Notes: a model not told the origin generated them from the sequence alone. Positions 8,434-17,890 are shown, counted from the first letter of the stretch. The stretch is 64,000 nt of DNA from Belliella pelovolcani (GCF_900156785.1 NZ_FTOP01000002.1:248001-312000); one strand, 5' to 3'. A program made the numbers and translations.

Positions 8434-8871
8434 ATGTCTAAGAAAATTGCCATAGGAGGAGACCATGCAGGTTTTGCATACAAGAAAGACCTTATCATCA
8501 AATTAGAAGAAGCTGGTTATGAAGTAAAGGACTTTGGGCCTTACTCGGATGCTTCGGCAGATTACCCAGATTTCGTACATCCACTTGCAGTAGCGGTAGA
8601 GTCATGTGAGTACGAGCAGGGGATTCTAATCTGCGGCAGTGGTAATGGTGTAGCCATCACGGCCAACAAGCATCAGGGAATCCGAGCGGCTTTGTGTTGG
8701 AATCAGGATTTAGCAGCTTTAGCGAGGCAACATAACGATGCCAATGTATTGGCACTACCAGCGAGGTTTATATCCTTTGAACTAGCCACCGAGCTGGCGA
8801 TGATTTTTCTAGAGACGGCATTTGAAGGAGGAAGGCATGCCACGAGAGTCAATAAGATAGCTTGTAAATAA
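8434..8871 (+). CDS. rpiB: Ribose-5-phosphate isomerase B
   Basis: 145 residues. It interconverts ribose 5-phosphate and ribulose 5-phosphate in the pentose phosphate pathway. Family motifs are all present: GGDHAGF at the N-terminus, CGSGNGVAITANKHQGIRA (phosphate/active-site loop with the catalytic Cys), and ARQHNDANVLALPARF. The length is typical. It begins 4 bp after tatC and ends just before a hairpin terminator, so it closes the glyA-tatC-rpiB unit. Confidence 0.96.
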   Translation: MSKKIAIGGDHAGFAYKKDLIIKLEEAGYEVKDFGPYSDASADYPDFVHPLAVAVESCEYEQGILICGSGNGVAITANKHQGIRAALCWNQDLAALARQHNDANVLALPARFISFELATELAMIFLETAFEGGRHATRVNKIACK

Positions 8872-8876
8872 TGCAT

Positions 8877-8901
8877 AAGCGAGGTGAAAATCTCGCTTTT
8901 T
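8877..8901 (+). terminator. Rho-independent terminator after rpiB
   Basis: AAGCGAG (8877-8883) pairs with CTCGCTT (8892-8898), followed by a T-run. It ends the glyA-tatC-rpiB transcript. Confidence 0.8.
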
Positions 8902-8924
8902 GTGTTAAAAATCAGTTGATTACC

Positions 8925-8955
8925 TTGCATTTTCTTTATTATAGTTGTAATTTTT
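8925..8955 (+). promoter_or_regulatory. Candidate promoter of the M15 peptidase gene
   Basis: TTG (8925-8927), 20 bp, then TAATTTTT (8948-8955): a fair fit to the Bacteroidota -33/-7 pattern with a less than perfect last base. It lies 48 bp before the ATG at 9004. Confidence 0.45.
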
Positions 8956-9003
8956 TTGAATAGTTTTTTAAAAAGTAATTTTTAATGAAAAAGCAAGAAT
9001 GAT

Positions 9004-9795
9004 ATGAACACTAAGGAAGTTGCAATTTTTGTACAAACTTGGTTACAAAAACAGGGGCTATACAAGGGAAGAATCGATGGTATCCCAGGGCCGATGACTC
9101 AAAGTGCCATTGATGCTACAGGACAGATCCCAAGAAATTGGTCGGCTAGAAGAAAACTGGTAGGAATGTTACAATACATTACCCTACAATATGGTCAGCA
9201 ACCAGGGCCGATAGATGGATATTATGGGCCTAATACCCAGCATGCATTTGAAAATACCCGCTTTATTATAGCGCAAGACAGTCCCCCGCCTATATGGAGA
9301 CCTGAAGAGCTAGGCTTACAAGAAAGTAAGTGGCCAAAACAATATACGCCTGCTTTTGAGCAGTTTTATGGCCCAAAAGGCTCAAGTCTGACTTATGCAG
9401 AATGTCCATATGAATTGAAAATAGCCTGGAATCCTAATCAAAAAGTTTGGAGGTTTTTATGCCATGAAAAGGTCAAATCAAGTATTGAGAAGGTCATGCG
9501 GGCAGTTTTGGATCACTATGGACTTGAGCAAGTGCAGGAGTTAAGGCTAGATTACTTCGGGGGCTGCTACAATGACAGGAGCATCAGAGGCGGTACACTG
9601 CCAAGTATGCATAGCTGGGGCATAGCTATAGACTTTGACCCTGCCAATAATCAACTGAGATGGGGAAGAGACCGAGCTACATTTGCCAGACCAGCGTACC
9701 AAGCTTGGTGGGAAATCTGGGAAGCAGAGGGCTGGGTAAGCCTAGGTAGACAGCGTAATTTTGACTGGATGCATGTGCAGGCGGCGAGTTTGTGA
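9004..9795 (+). CDS. M15-type D-Ala-D-Ala peptidase with two peptidoglycan-binding repeats (endolysin-like)
   Basis: 263 residues. Two peptidoglycan-binding repeats lie at about residues 5-45 (DGIPGPMTQSAI) and 52-90 (DGYYGPNTQHAF). The catalytic domain carries the M15 zinc and active-site residues: H203 and D210 in SMHSWGIAIDFDP, and H257 in FDWMHVQ. These peptidases cut the peptide cross-bridge of peptidoglycan. There is no signal peptide, as in phage endolysins, which reach the wall through a holin; no holin or other phage gene lies nearby. It could be a domesticated endolysin or be exported by an unrecognised route. It has its own promoter and is convergent with murF-alr. Confidence 0.85.
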   Translation: MNTKEVAIFVQTWLQKQGLYKGRIDGIPGPMTQSAIDATGQIPRNWSARRKLVGMLQYITLQYGQQPGPIDGYYGPNTQHAFENTRFIIAQDSPPPIWRPEELGLQESKWPKQYTPAFEQFYGPKGSSLTYAECPYELKIAWNPNQKVWRFLCHEKVKSSIEKVMRAVLDHYGLEQVQELRLDYFGGCYNDRSIRGGTLPSMHSWGIAIDFDPANNQLRWGRDRATFARPAYQAWWEIWEAEGWVSLGRQRNFDWMHVQAASL

Positions 9796-9830
9796 TAAAT
9801 ATTAAAATCCACACTCAAATATTTTAATAA

Positions 9831-12299
9831 TTAATCCAAATAATACACCCTCTTGACTCTGCTGCTAATATTAGTTAGCAATTCATAAGGAATAGTACCT
9901 ATTTGGGTGGCCAGCTCTTTGAGAGAGATACCAGGGCCATAGATCAGTACTTCGTCCCCTTCTTTGGCATCTATGCCTGTAATATCTACCATGCACATAT
10001 CCATGCAGACATTGCCGATGATAGGTGCTTTTTGACCTTGGATGAGAACATAACCTTTTCCATTGCTGAATCTACGGTCATAGCCATCTGCATAGCCTAT
10101 GGCAATGGTGGCGATTTTGCCAGAGTTCTTCATTTTACCTTTTCGGCTGTAGCCGATCGTTTCTCCCGCTTCGATTGTTTTGATCTGTGATATCGTCGTT
10201 TTCAAAGAAGAAATTGGTCTGAGAGCAGTATCGAATAGTCCATTTACTTCTACACCATACAAGCCAATGCCTAAGCGAACCATGTCAAATTGGTAGGCAG
10301 GGTATCGTATAATACCCGCAGAATTGAGTGCATGACGGAGAGGCATAAAACCCAAAAAGTTCGAAACCTGTGAGCACATTTTTGAGAAAAGCTCCAGCTG
10401 CTTGATCGAAAAGTCTTCGTGAGTAGCTTCATCCGCACCGACCAAGTGCGTATACAAACTAGCGACTATTAATTCTGGAAACTGCTGAATCAGCTCCTTC
10501 AGTTCAGCCAATTGGCTGATATCGAACCCAAGACGGTGCATCCCTGTATCCAAGTCTAGATGAATCTTCATACTGGCATGCTGTGTCCTACAATATTTGC
10601 CCAATTGTCTGAAAAAGGAAGGACTATAGACCACGGGCTCTAGTTCATGTTTCTGTAATAGATGAAAAGCATCTTGAGAAGGGTTGAGTACCATGATGGG
10701 AAGTTTGATCCCCTGTTCTCTCAGCGCTACCCCTTCATCTGTGTAGGCTACAGCCAAGTAATCAGCTTTGAGCTGTTGGAGGTGATTGGCTATCTCAGTA
10801 GCCCCTCCTCCATAAGCAAAAGCTTTGACCATAACCATGATCTTGGTACTTGGATTTACTTTGGTCTTGTAGAAATTATAATTGTGCGTCAGCGCATTGA
10901 GGTTGATCTCCAAAGTAGTTCCGTGAATTCTTTGCTGTAGCTTGTTGACAATCCGCTCAAATCCGAAAGTCCTCGCCCCAGTGACTAAGATCAGGTCATT
11001 TTCAAAAGTATCTTCTCGTAAATCCACTAATAGCTCTTCAGTATTAGAATAGAATCGTTGCTCACAGGACAAGATACCTCGCAAACGCGCGATATCTAGT
11101 CCAACTCCTATCAACAAATCTATCTGGTAGAAATGGATTAAGTTTCCCACTTCCTGATAGACTTCATCTGCTTTCCCTACCTGCATTAGGTCAGATAGGA
11201 TCAGTACTTTTCTATTCTTTGGCCTTTGGGCTGCCATAAAGTCCAGTGCCAGTTTGAGTCCTGCTAGGTCATTGTTGTAGGTGTCATCGATGATGATGCT
11301 TTCATTATAGCCAGACTTGAGAGTCAAGCGCATATCCACTGCCTTTAGGTGGTTGATGCCTTCTTGGATTTGTGGCTCTGACATTCCTAAGCTGAGCGCT
11401 GCAACGATGACATGTCGAATATTTTCCAGAGAAGCTTCATCAGCGAAAGCCACTTGAAAGGTAAACATGCCTAAGTCTGGTTTGAGCAGGATGATTTTGG
11501 TTCTTTCTGAATCTTTTTTGATAGATAGTGTATAGTCTGCACCGGGATGTTCGGACCATGAAATCAATCTACTTGATTCAAATTTTTGTTCAAGATAGGC
11601 AGCAACAGCAGCTTGATCCTTTCTGTAAATAAGGTACCGAGCATCCTTGAAAAGCAACACTTTTTCTTGTAGCTTTTGCTGCATGGATTCAAAACCTTCT
11701 TCATGAGCTGTACCGATATTACTGAATATTCCAATGTCTGGCTTGATGATCTCAGCTAGTGCCTGCATTTCATTGGGTTTGGAAATACCAGCCTCTAGGA
11801 CAGCTACTTGATGATAGGCCTCTATGCCAAACACCGATAGCGGCACACCGACTTGACTATTGTAGCTTTTGGGGCTTTTGGCTACTGCAAATTGTTGAGA
11901 CAAGATCTGCCCAAGCCATTCTTTGATGATGGTTTTTCCATTGCTGCCAGTGATCGCGACTACAGGCTTGTCAAAAAGTCCTCTTTGGTATGCAGCTAGC
12001 TGCTGAAGTGCTTTTCTGGTGTCTTTGACATGGATTAGGTTTACTTCATGGCTAATGCCGCTCGGTACTTGATAACCATTCTTGACCAGAAAATTTCTCA
12101 CTCCCAAATCATAAAGCTCGGTAATAAAATCATGACCATCAAACTTCGCACCCTTCAAAGCCACAAAAAGTGATTGATCAGGTTGAATGACAGCTCGGGA
12201 ATCGATGATGATGTGGAGCACTTCAGGCACTTCCACAAGGGTTTCTTGGGCATTGCCTACGATTTCACTGATCTCTTGTAGGTTGAGTCTTCTGATCAT
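9831..12299 (-). CDS. murF-alr: Fused MurF (UDP-MurNAc-tripeptide:D-Ala-D-Ala ligase) and alanine racemase
   Basis: 822 residues in two enzymes. Residues 1 to about 450 are MurF, with the ATP loop AITGSNGKT near residue 120; it adds D-Ala-D-Ala to the UDP-MurNAc tripeptide. Residues from about 455 on are a PLP alanine racemase, with the cofactor lysine K492 in MVMVKAFAYGGG and a late GNVCMDMCMVDIT segment. The fusion makes D-Ala in the same polypeptide that consumes it (through Ddl) and is known in Bacteroidota. The MurF loop reads GKTI rather than the more usual GKTT. The ATG overlaps the stop of the upstream membrane-protein gene by one base (TAATG), so they are translationally coupled. Confidence 0.96.
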   Translation of the reverse strand: MIRRLNLQEISEIVGNAQETLVEVPEVLHIIIDSRAVIQPDQSLFVALKGAKFDGHDFITELYDLGVRNFLVKNGYQVPSGISHEVNLIHVKDTRKALQQLAAYQRGLFDKPVVAITGSNGKTIIKEWLGQILSQQFAVAKSPKSYNSQVGVPLSVFGIEAYHQVAVLEAGISKPNEMQALAEIIKPDIGIFSNIGTAHEEGFESMQQKLQEKVLLFKDARYLIYRKDQAAVAAYLEQKFESSRLISWSEHPGADYTLSIKKDSERTKIILLKPDLGMFTFQVAFADEASLENIRHVIVAALSLGMSEPQIQEGINHLKAVDMRLTLKSGYNESIIIDDTYNNDLAGLKLALDFMAAQRPKNRKVLILSDLMQVGKADEVYQEVGNLIHFYQIDLLIGVGLDIARLRGILSCEQRFYSNTEELLVDLREDTFENDLILVTGARTFGFERIVNKLQQRIHGTTLEINLNALTHNYNFYKTKVNPSTKIMVMVKAFAYGGGATEIANHLQQLKADYLAVAYTDEGVALREQGIKLPIMVLNPSQDAFHLLQKHELEPVVYSPSFFRQLGKYCRTQHASMKIHLDLDTGMHRLGFDISQLAELKELIQQFPELIVASLYTHLVGADEATHEDFSIKQLELFSKMCSQVSNFLGFMPLRHALNSAGIIRYPAYQFDMVRLGIGLYGVEVNGLFDTALRPISSLKTTISQIKTIEAGETIGYSRKGKMKNSGKIATIAIGYADGYDRRFSNGKGYVLIQGQKAPIIGNVCMDMCMVDITGIDAKEGDEVLIYGPGISLKELATQIGTIPYELLTNISSRVKRVYYLD

Positions 12300-13348
12300 T
12301 ATTTTTTCTTAAAGAAAACATGACGGATCCACTTAGGGAGGAAAATCGCTCCTAAGATCAAATATGGATAATACGAAAGCATTCTCCATAAGATACTCGT
12401 CACAAATGTGTAGCCAGAGAGGAATTCTCGGAAGAATTGGCTGAAGAAAAACTCAGCAGTACCGCTACTACCAGGAGTAGGAGAGATCATCATCACGATC
12501 CACATGATCACCTGTCTAGCGAATATAATGATATGCTCTGTCCAAGACAAAGATTCATAAGCTGAGATCAGTGCGTTGAGCATCAAATATCTCGAACTCC
12601 AGATAAATATTGTCGCCCCGATAATAGGCAGCCAGTAGTCTTTTTTCTTCCCTTTGAGTTCTTTGGAAGCTTCTATGATCTGATTGCCATATTCATGTGC
12701 GGCATGTTTCCACTTGACGAGCCATTTGATGGAGGAGATTTTCAACAGCACCCATTTGAACACCCGAGGCCTGTAGAATAGAGCCGCAGCCATCACCACA
12801 GAATAGAGCGTGTACAGGCCATAGCTACTCCAAAAGAGGATTTCTAAGCTATTGCCTAAGCGCATTTCCATGACTCTGCTGGCAGGGAATATTTCTCCTT
12901 TTGCTAGAAAGAGTATGATTGGTGCACCAATTACAAAGAACAAGTTGTCTAAGATAGCAGTCACCATTACATAAGCGATGGCCTTACCTAATTTGATTCC
13001 TTCTTTGTTAAGAATAAATATCGCTACAGCGGTACCTCCCACAATGGATGGGGTCACAGCAGAGGCAAATTCCCATAAGATGATCACATAGATAGCCCTG
13101 ACCCAAGTTAGTTTTTTGTCAGTGATGGTTCTAATCCGGTAGACATAGCCAACATCACGAAACAAAATAAAAATCACAGCAAGGAAAATTCCCAAAAATG
13201 AAGCGTCAAAAACACCTCTGAGTGTTTTAGCATTCACATTCGGATCTAGGTAAAACATCAAAAAGACAATGCCAAGCCCTATCAGCACGGGAACCCAGAC
13301 CTTATTGGGATTAAGTGTCTCAAAAATCTTCTTATTGTCTAACTTCAT
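12299..13348 (-). CDS. Lysylphosphatidylglycerol synthase-like transmembrane (flippase-like) protein
   Basis: 349 residues with about eight hydrophobic segments. It matches the UPF0104/LPG_synthase_TM family: a conserved SAVTPSIVGGTAVAIFILNKEG segment in the middle and SPTPGSSGTAEFFF near the C-terminus. Relatives are the membrane halves of MprF-type proteins and stand-alone YbhN-like proteins thought to move lipids across the inner membrane. The catalytic aminoacyl-transfer domain of MprF is missing, so a synthase role is unlikely. Lies between scpA (3 bp upstream) and murF-alr (1-bp overlap). Confidence 0.85.
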   Translation of the reverse strand: MKLDNKKIFETLNPNKVWVPVLIGLGIVFLMFYLDPNVNAKTLRGVFDASFLGIFLAVIFILFRDVGYVYRIRTITDKKLTWVRAIYVIILWEFASAVTPSIVGGTAVAIFILNKEGIKLGKAIAYVMVTAILDNLFFVIGAPIILFLAKGEIFPASRVMEMRLGNSLEILFWSSYGLYTLYSVVMAAALFYRPRVFKWVLLKISSIKWLVKWKHAAHEYGNQIIEASKELKGKKKDYWLPIIGATIFIWSSRYLMLNALISAYESLSWTEHIIIFARQVIMWIVMMISPTPGSSGTAEFFFSQFFREFLSGYTFVTSILWRMLSYYPYLILGAIFLPKWIRHVFFKKK

Positions 13349-13351
13349 ACA

Positions 13352-14101
13352 CTAAGCCGTGGTGACTGGCTCCGTTTTTTCTACCCAGAAATTATTAAAA
13401 CCTTCTCCTATCTTGATGGTAACCATAGAAAGCTGAAGGAGTTCCAAAATGGCCAAAAAAGTATAGATGACAAATATTTTATCGGGCTTGTATTCGATGA
13501 ATTCAGTAAAGGGAACCTGGGCTCTGAAACTTACTTTTTCCAAGACGAAATCTTTTTGTTGTTCGATGGTATAAGGGTATTGGATCACCGTATGCTTGGT
13601 TTCATCAGTTCTAGCGGCAAACTTTGCCATGACTTTCTGGTACACCTTGAGCATTTTATAAAGATCCAAATCCTGTATCTCTGCCTCTACGTCATCTACT
13701 TTTGAAAGTTGCTTGAGTTCTGAGGCGATGTTGCCACGCTTTTCTTTGGAGAATTGGGTTTCCTCCATAGTAGCAAGTTCACCGATGACAGACTTGTACT
13801 TTTTGTATTCTAGCAGGTGTCTGACCAATTCTTCTCTAGGATCGATTTCCTCCCCCTCTTCATTGAGCTGAGGTCTTGGAATGAGCATTTTGGATTTGAT
13901 TTTCATCAGGGTGGCCGCAAACAAGATAAAATCACTAGCCACTTCAATCTCCATTTTCTCTAATTGATGGATATATTCCAAAAAGTCATTGGTAATCTTG
14001 GATATAGGAATATCATAGATGTCCAGCTCGTCTCTTTCGATAAAGAAGAGCATCAGATCGAAGGGACCTTCGAAAAGAGGCAATTTGATCTCAAAACTCA
14101 C
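13352..14101 (-). CDS. scpA: Segregation and condensation protein A
   Basis: 249 residues from a GTG start; an in-frame TAG lies just upstream and no ATG is near. ScpA is the kleisin that bridges SMC and ScpB in the chromosome condensin. The N-terminal FEGPFDLMLFFIERDELDIYDIPI segment is the family hallmark, and the C-terminal winged-helix region (TFLAILELLQLSMVTI) is present. It is first in a minus-strand unit with the flippase-like gene and murF-alr, and divergent from dxs. Confidence 0.95.
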   Translation of the reverse strand: MSFEIKLPLFEGPFDLMLFFIERDELDIYDIPISKITNDFLEYIHQLEKMEIEVASDFILFAATLMKIKSKMLIPRPQLNEEGEEIDPREELVRHLLEYKKYKSVIGELATMEETQFSKEKRGNIASELKQLSKVDDVEAEIQDLDLYKMLKVYQKVMAKFAARTDETKHTVIQYPYTIEQQKDFVLEKVSFRAQVPFTEFIEYKPDKIFVIYTFLAILELLQLSMVTIKIGEGFNNFWVEKTEPVTTA

Positions 14102-14288
14102 TGGATACTATTTTATTTATCTTAATTTTGCACTTCTCAAGCATTCAAAGATATCTAAATAAATGCTAAATTATATCTCTGTAAAGATAATTATGCGCTT
14201 TCTGACAGATATGGCTTGAATATTGGAAAGTGCAAAAACAATCATAACTTGAAAGAGTTTATTACTTTTAAAAGTCAAAAGCTTCAAA

Positions 14289-16199
14289 ATGATCATAACA
14301 CCAGGCAAATTACTCGCTCAGATCGACTCCCCAGCCGATCTAAAAAAATTCTCTAAGGATCAATTGGTTCAAATCTGTGATGAACTTCGTCAGTTCATCA
14401 TAGACAATGTGTCCATTTATGGAGGTCACTTTGGAGCGAGTTTAGGTGTGGTTGAATTGACCGTTGCCTTACACTATGTATTGAATACGCCAGAGGATCA
14501 ATTGGTATGGGATGTAGGGCATCAAGCTTATGGTCACAAAATCCTCACAGGAAGAAAAAATCAATTCCACACCAATAGAATCTATGGAGGACTATCTGGT
14601 TTTCCGAAAAGAAAAGAAAGTGAATATGATACTTTTGGCGTAGGCCACTCTAGTACTTCGATTTCAGCAGCCTTGGGGATGGCTGTAGCTTCTAAGTATA
14701 AAGGACAAAAGCATAAGCAACACGTAGCCGTAATTGGTGATGGTTCGATGACCGGGGGGATGGCATTTGAAGCGATGAATCATGCTGGTGTCTCTGATAC
14801 CAATCTGCTGATTATTTTGAATGACAACTGTATGTCTATTGACCCCAATGTAGGTGCGCTCAAGGACTACCTCACAGATATTACAACTTCTCAAACTTAC
14901 AATAAGGTAAAAGATGAAGTTTGGAATTTGCTTGGGAAATTCAGCAAGTTTGGTACTTCTGCTCAGGAAGTGATCTCCAAAGTAGAAGGAGCGATCAAGT
15001 CTACCTTGCTTAAACAAAGCAACCTTTTCGAATCGCTTAACCTCAGGTACTTTGGCCCTGTAGATGGACATGATGTCAATCACCTAGCAGAGATCCTTGA
15101 GGACATGAAAAATATACCAGGGCCAAAAATCCTACACTGTGTGACTGTCAAAGGGAAGGGCTACGCTCCAGCCGAAAACGGTAACAAGACCACCTGGCAT
15201 GCACCAGGACTGTTTGATAAAGTCACTGGCGAAATATATAAAAAGACACCAACGGCACCTCAAGCACCAAAGTATCAAGATGTATTTGGTCATACACTTG
15301 TAGAGCTAGCCAAGGAAAATGATAAAATTATGGGGATCACCCCAGCGATGCCTTCGGGTTCTTCTCTGAACATCATGATGAAGGAAATGCCCGATAGAGC
15401 ATTTGATGTGGGGATAGCAGAACAGCATGCTGTGACTTTCTCAGCGGGTTTAGCTACCCAAGGCATGATTCCTTTCTGTAATATCTACAGCTCTTTTATG
15501 CAGCGAGCCTATGATCAAGTGGTTCACGATGTAGCCTTACAAAATTTGCAGGTAGTGTTCTGTTTAGATAGAGCGGGGTTTGCAGGAGCGGATGGCCCGA
15601 CACACCATGGTGCCTATGACATCCCTTATTTCAGATGTATCCCAAATATGGTAGTGACTGCTCCGATGAATGAAGAAGAGCTGAGAAATCTGATGTACAC
15701 CGCTACTCAATATCAAGGTCCATTCTCCATTCGCTACCCTAGAGGTCAAGGAGTGATGCCAGAGTGGAGAACAGCCATGCGCGAGATTCCAATCGGTCAG
15801 GGTAGAGTTGTAAAGGAAGGTGAAGAAGTAGCCATCTTGACAATCGGCCACATAGGAAACTATGCGGTGGAGGCGTCTGAAAAACTTGCTGAAGCAGGCT
15901 TGAATCCTGCGCACTATGATATGCGATTTGTCAAGCCTTTGGACGAAGAGCTACTTCATGAAATATTTGGAAAATTCAAAAAAGTGATCACCGTGGAAGA
16001 TGGAGCGCTGATGGGAGGCTTTGGCTCTGCTGTAGTAGAATGGATGACTGACAACGGTTATTCTGCTCAAGTAAAGAGATTAGGAATTCCTGATAGAATA
16101 GTAGAACACGGAGAACAAATTGAGCTTCACAGAGAATGTGGCTTCGATCCAGAAGGAATTGCAGATGCTGTAAGGGAAATGATAGAGGTTCAGGTTTAA
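14289..16199 (+). CDS. dxs: 1-deoxy-D-xylulose-5-phosphate synthase
   Basis: 636 residues, typical length. It condenses pyruvate and glyceraldehyde 3-phosphate with thiamine diphosphate, the first step of the MEP isoprenoid pathway. Visible: the DVGHQAYGHKILTGR region, the thiamine-diphosphate motif GDGSMTGGMAFEAMNHAG ending in LNDN, and the transketolase-like second half with RAFDVGIAEQHAVTFSAG and DRAGFAGADGPTHHG. The 187-bp gap to scpA holds the divergent promoters. Confidence 0.97.
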   Translation: MIITPGKLLAQIDSPADLKKFSKDQLVQICDELRQFIIDNVSIYGGHFGASLGVVELTVALHYVLNTPEDQLVWDVGHQAYGHKILTGRKNQFHTNRIYGGLSGFPKRKESEYDTFGVGHSSTSISAALGMAVASKYKGQKHKQHVAVIGDGSMTGGMAFEAMNHAGVSDTNLLIILNDNCMSIDPNVGALKDYLTDITTSQTYNKVKDEVWNLLGKFSKFGTSAQEVISKVEGAIKSTLLKQSNLFESLNLRYFGPVDGHDVNHLAEILEDMKNIPGPKILHCVTVKGKGYAPAENGNKTTWHAPGLFDKVTGEIYKKTPTAPQAPKYQDVFGHTLVELAKENDKIMGITPAMPSGSSLNIMMKEMPDRAFDVGIAEQHAVTFSAGLATQGMIPFCNIYSSFMQRAYDQVVHDVALQNLQVVFCLDRAGFAGADGPTHHGAYDIPYFRCIPNMVVTAPMNEEELRNLMYTATQYQGPFSIRYPRGQGVMPEWRTAMREIPIGQGRVVKEGEEVAILTIGHIGNYAVEASEKLAEAGLNPAHYDMRFVKPLDEELLHEIFGKFKKVITVEDGALMGGFGSAVVEWMTDNGYSAQVKRLGIPDRIVEHGEQIELHRECGFDPEGIADAVREMIEVQV

Positions 16200-16209
16200 G
16201 ATTTGATTT

Positions 16210-16446
16210 ATGCCAACGGTTTTGAAAATTAGAAGTTTAAGATTCTTCTTTTATTCTAATGATCATGAACCAATTCATATTCATGTTGAATCTAGAGATT
16301 CAACGGCAAAATTTAACCTTAAACCAATTCAAGTCGTAAAATCAAATGGTTTTAATTCAAAAGAATTAAAAGAAATTACTAAATTAATTGAAATAAATAT
16401 TGAGCTCCTAATTGATTCTTGGCATGAATATTTCGGTAATACATAA
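16210..16446 (+). CDS. DUF4160 protein
   Basis: 78 residues with the DUF4160 signature: RFFFYSNDHEPIHIHVE, in which the HxPxHxHV run is conserved and looks like a possible metal or catalytic site. It starts 10 bp after dxs and overlaps the following DUF2442 gene by 23 bp. DUF4160/DUF2442 pairs are common in genomes and look like small toxin-antitoxin or accessory modules, but no function is proven to my knowledge. The pair is more AT-rich than dxs, which suggests acquisition. Confidence 0.85.
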   Translation: MPTVLKIRSLRFFFYSNDHEPIHIHVESRDSTAKFNLKPIQVVKSNGFNSKELKEITKLIEINIELLIDSWHEYFGNT

Positions 16447-16657
16447 ATCTCCATTAGCAAAAAAAGTCTGGTTTGACAAAACCAGATTCTATGTTTTACT
16501 GGACGATGAAAGAGAAATAGGTATACCTTTAGAATGGTTTAGAAAACTTAAATCAGCTAGCTTAGAAGAATTAAATCAATATAGACTAATCGGGAATGGA
16601 GAAGGAATTCATTGGGAAGTTTTAGACGAAGATATTTTAGTAGAAGCCTTGCTGTAA
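16424..16657 (+). CDS. DUF2442 protein
   Basis: 77 residues from the ATG at 16424; a TTG at 16412 would lengthen it by four residues. The family segment is DEREIGIPLEWFRKLKSASLEELNQYRLIGNGEGIHWEVLDEDI, seen here at about residues 30-72 (quoted in pieces: IGIPLEWF, YRLIGNGEGIHW, LDEDI). It overlaps the DUF4160 gene, so the two are translationally coupled. Its stop codon sits in the loop of a strong terminator. In the paired arrangement it would be the likely antitoxin-like or partner component (inference). Confidence 0.85.
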   Translation: MNISVIHKSPLAKKVWFDKTRFYVLLDDEREIGIPLEWFRKLKSASLEELNQYRLIGNGEGIHWEVLDEDILVEALL

Positions 16658-16677
16658 TTTCAGCAAGGCTTTTTTTA
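16646..16677 (+). terminator. Terminator holding the DUF2442 stop codon in its loop
   Basis: GCCTTGCTG (16646-16654) and CAGCAAGGC (16661-16669) pair perfectly, followed by TTTTTTT. The stop TAA (16655-16657) opens the 6-nt loop, so the last three codons form the stem. It also abuts the end of the convergent lipoprotein gene. Confidence 0.85.
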
Positions 16678-17763
16678 TTTCTTTAAAATATCTGGAATAT
16701 CAAAATATGTAACATTTGGATCTTTGTCTGTTGTCACACCAAATATTTTCCCTGCTGTTTCATCTACAGTTATAGCTCTCAATGATCTATCTAAATTAAG
16801 AACTATCACAGGCTCTCCAATTAATGAAAATACAAAAATTTTCCTTGCTAAGATCCCTGTCTCTCTAAATTCATCTTCTTTAATTCCTCCATAAAGTGCA
16901 TATATATAATTTTTTGTTATACTTACATCCCTATAGCGGTATGGGTTACTTTTAATATCTAGGATTAATTCCGATTTATTAGCAGGACCAACAATATCAA
17001 ATGGTGGAATGTCTAAATCAGGCCCATCTATGACAACAAATTTTTTGGTATGGTAGTCAAAAATTTCTAGTCTATCTCTATGTATACATGCAGAAATGAA
17101 GTATCTCTTGGATTCATCACCTATAAACCAACTTGAATTGATAGAACTATATAAATAATTATCCATTTCCTGTTTGGTTTTTATTGGTTCCCATTCACCA
17201 TATCCTGCTATTTTTCTTCCATCTTTGTGATATTCTACCAATCTATTAGGTTCATCTATTGACACACCTAGATATGTCGAATCAGTTGAACTAATCATTC
17301 TAATCATTTTGAAAAAGCTCTCAGGCTGTCTGAATTGCTCAACAGAGTAAGGGGATTGATCAAGTAAATTGAACCTTGATATCTTTTTGTCCACTGCGCT
17401 GTACGCCCAGAAATTGTCATCATCAAAACCAACATCAATTAAAGAAACATATGGGATTTCGTTGGGTCCAAAACCGATTACACCTTTTTCATTAATATGT
17501 TCAAGAGTAATAGGATTATAGATGTGAATAAATTTATTTTCTTCTGGAATCTTACTGTCTTCAATTACAAAAATATATTTACCTTCTTTTCCAGAAATAT
17601 TATAAGGATATATTAATTCGGCTAATTCTCTTTTAGCTGAAAAAACATTTATTTCAGGGATATTTTCAGGGTTAAAAATCACATACTTATCAAAGTAGGG
17701 ATTATCTTTCTGATTAGAACAACCCAACAATGATAATATAATAAAAAGGAATAGTTGTTTCAT
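16675..17763 (-). CDS. BF3164/TolB-like beta-propeller lipoprotein
   Basis: 362 residues. The signal peptide ends in the lipobox LLGC (Cys near residue 15). The body has repeated propeller-like strands (GPNEIPYVSLIDVGFDDDNF, YIYALYGGIKEDEF), and the segment GVIGFGPNEI is like the GxGPxE turn found in BF3164-type 6-bladed propeller lipoproteins of Bacteroidota. The C-terminal AGKIFGVTTDKDPNV also fits that family. Its role is unknown; such proteins are predicted to bind ligands in the periplasm or on the surface. Its 5' flank contains the MITE-like element at 17891. Confidence 0.75.
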   Translation of the reverse strand: MKQLFLFIILSLLGCSNQKDNPYFDKYVIFNPENIPEINVFSAKRELAELIYPYNISGKEGKYIFVIEDSKIPEENKFIHIYNPITLEHINEKGVIGFGPNEIPYVSLIDVGFDDDNFWAYSAVDKKISRFNLLDQSPYSVEQFRQPESFFKMIRMISSTDSTYLGVSIDEPNRLVEYHKDGRKIAGYGEWEPIKTKQEMDNYLYSSINSSWFIGDESKRYFISACIHRDRLEIFDYHTKKFVVIDGPDLDIPPFDIVGPANKSELILDIKSNPYRYRDVSITKNYIYALYGGIKEDEFRETGILARKIFVFSLIGEPVIVLNLDRSLRAITVDETAGKIFGVTTDKDPNVTYFDIPDILKK

Positions 17764-17890
17764 AAATTTTCTAAATATGCCTCAATTACTGCATCCCATC
17801 TTTATTTTTGATAGCACTTACAATCTATTTCCAATAAAACTAAAAATTATTTGAATAAACTCAAGCACTATTTACTAATATTTTAAATTA

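Noticed and set aside
9004-9795. Prophage
   Set aside because: Only the endolysin-like gene is present; neighbours are ordinary core genes and there is no integrase, attachment repeat or structural gene.
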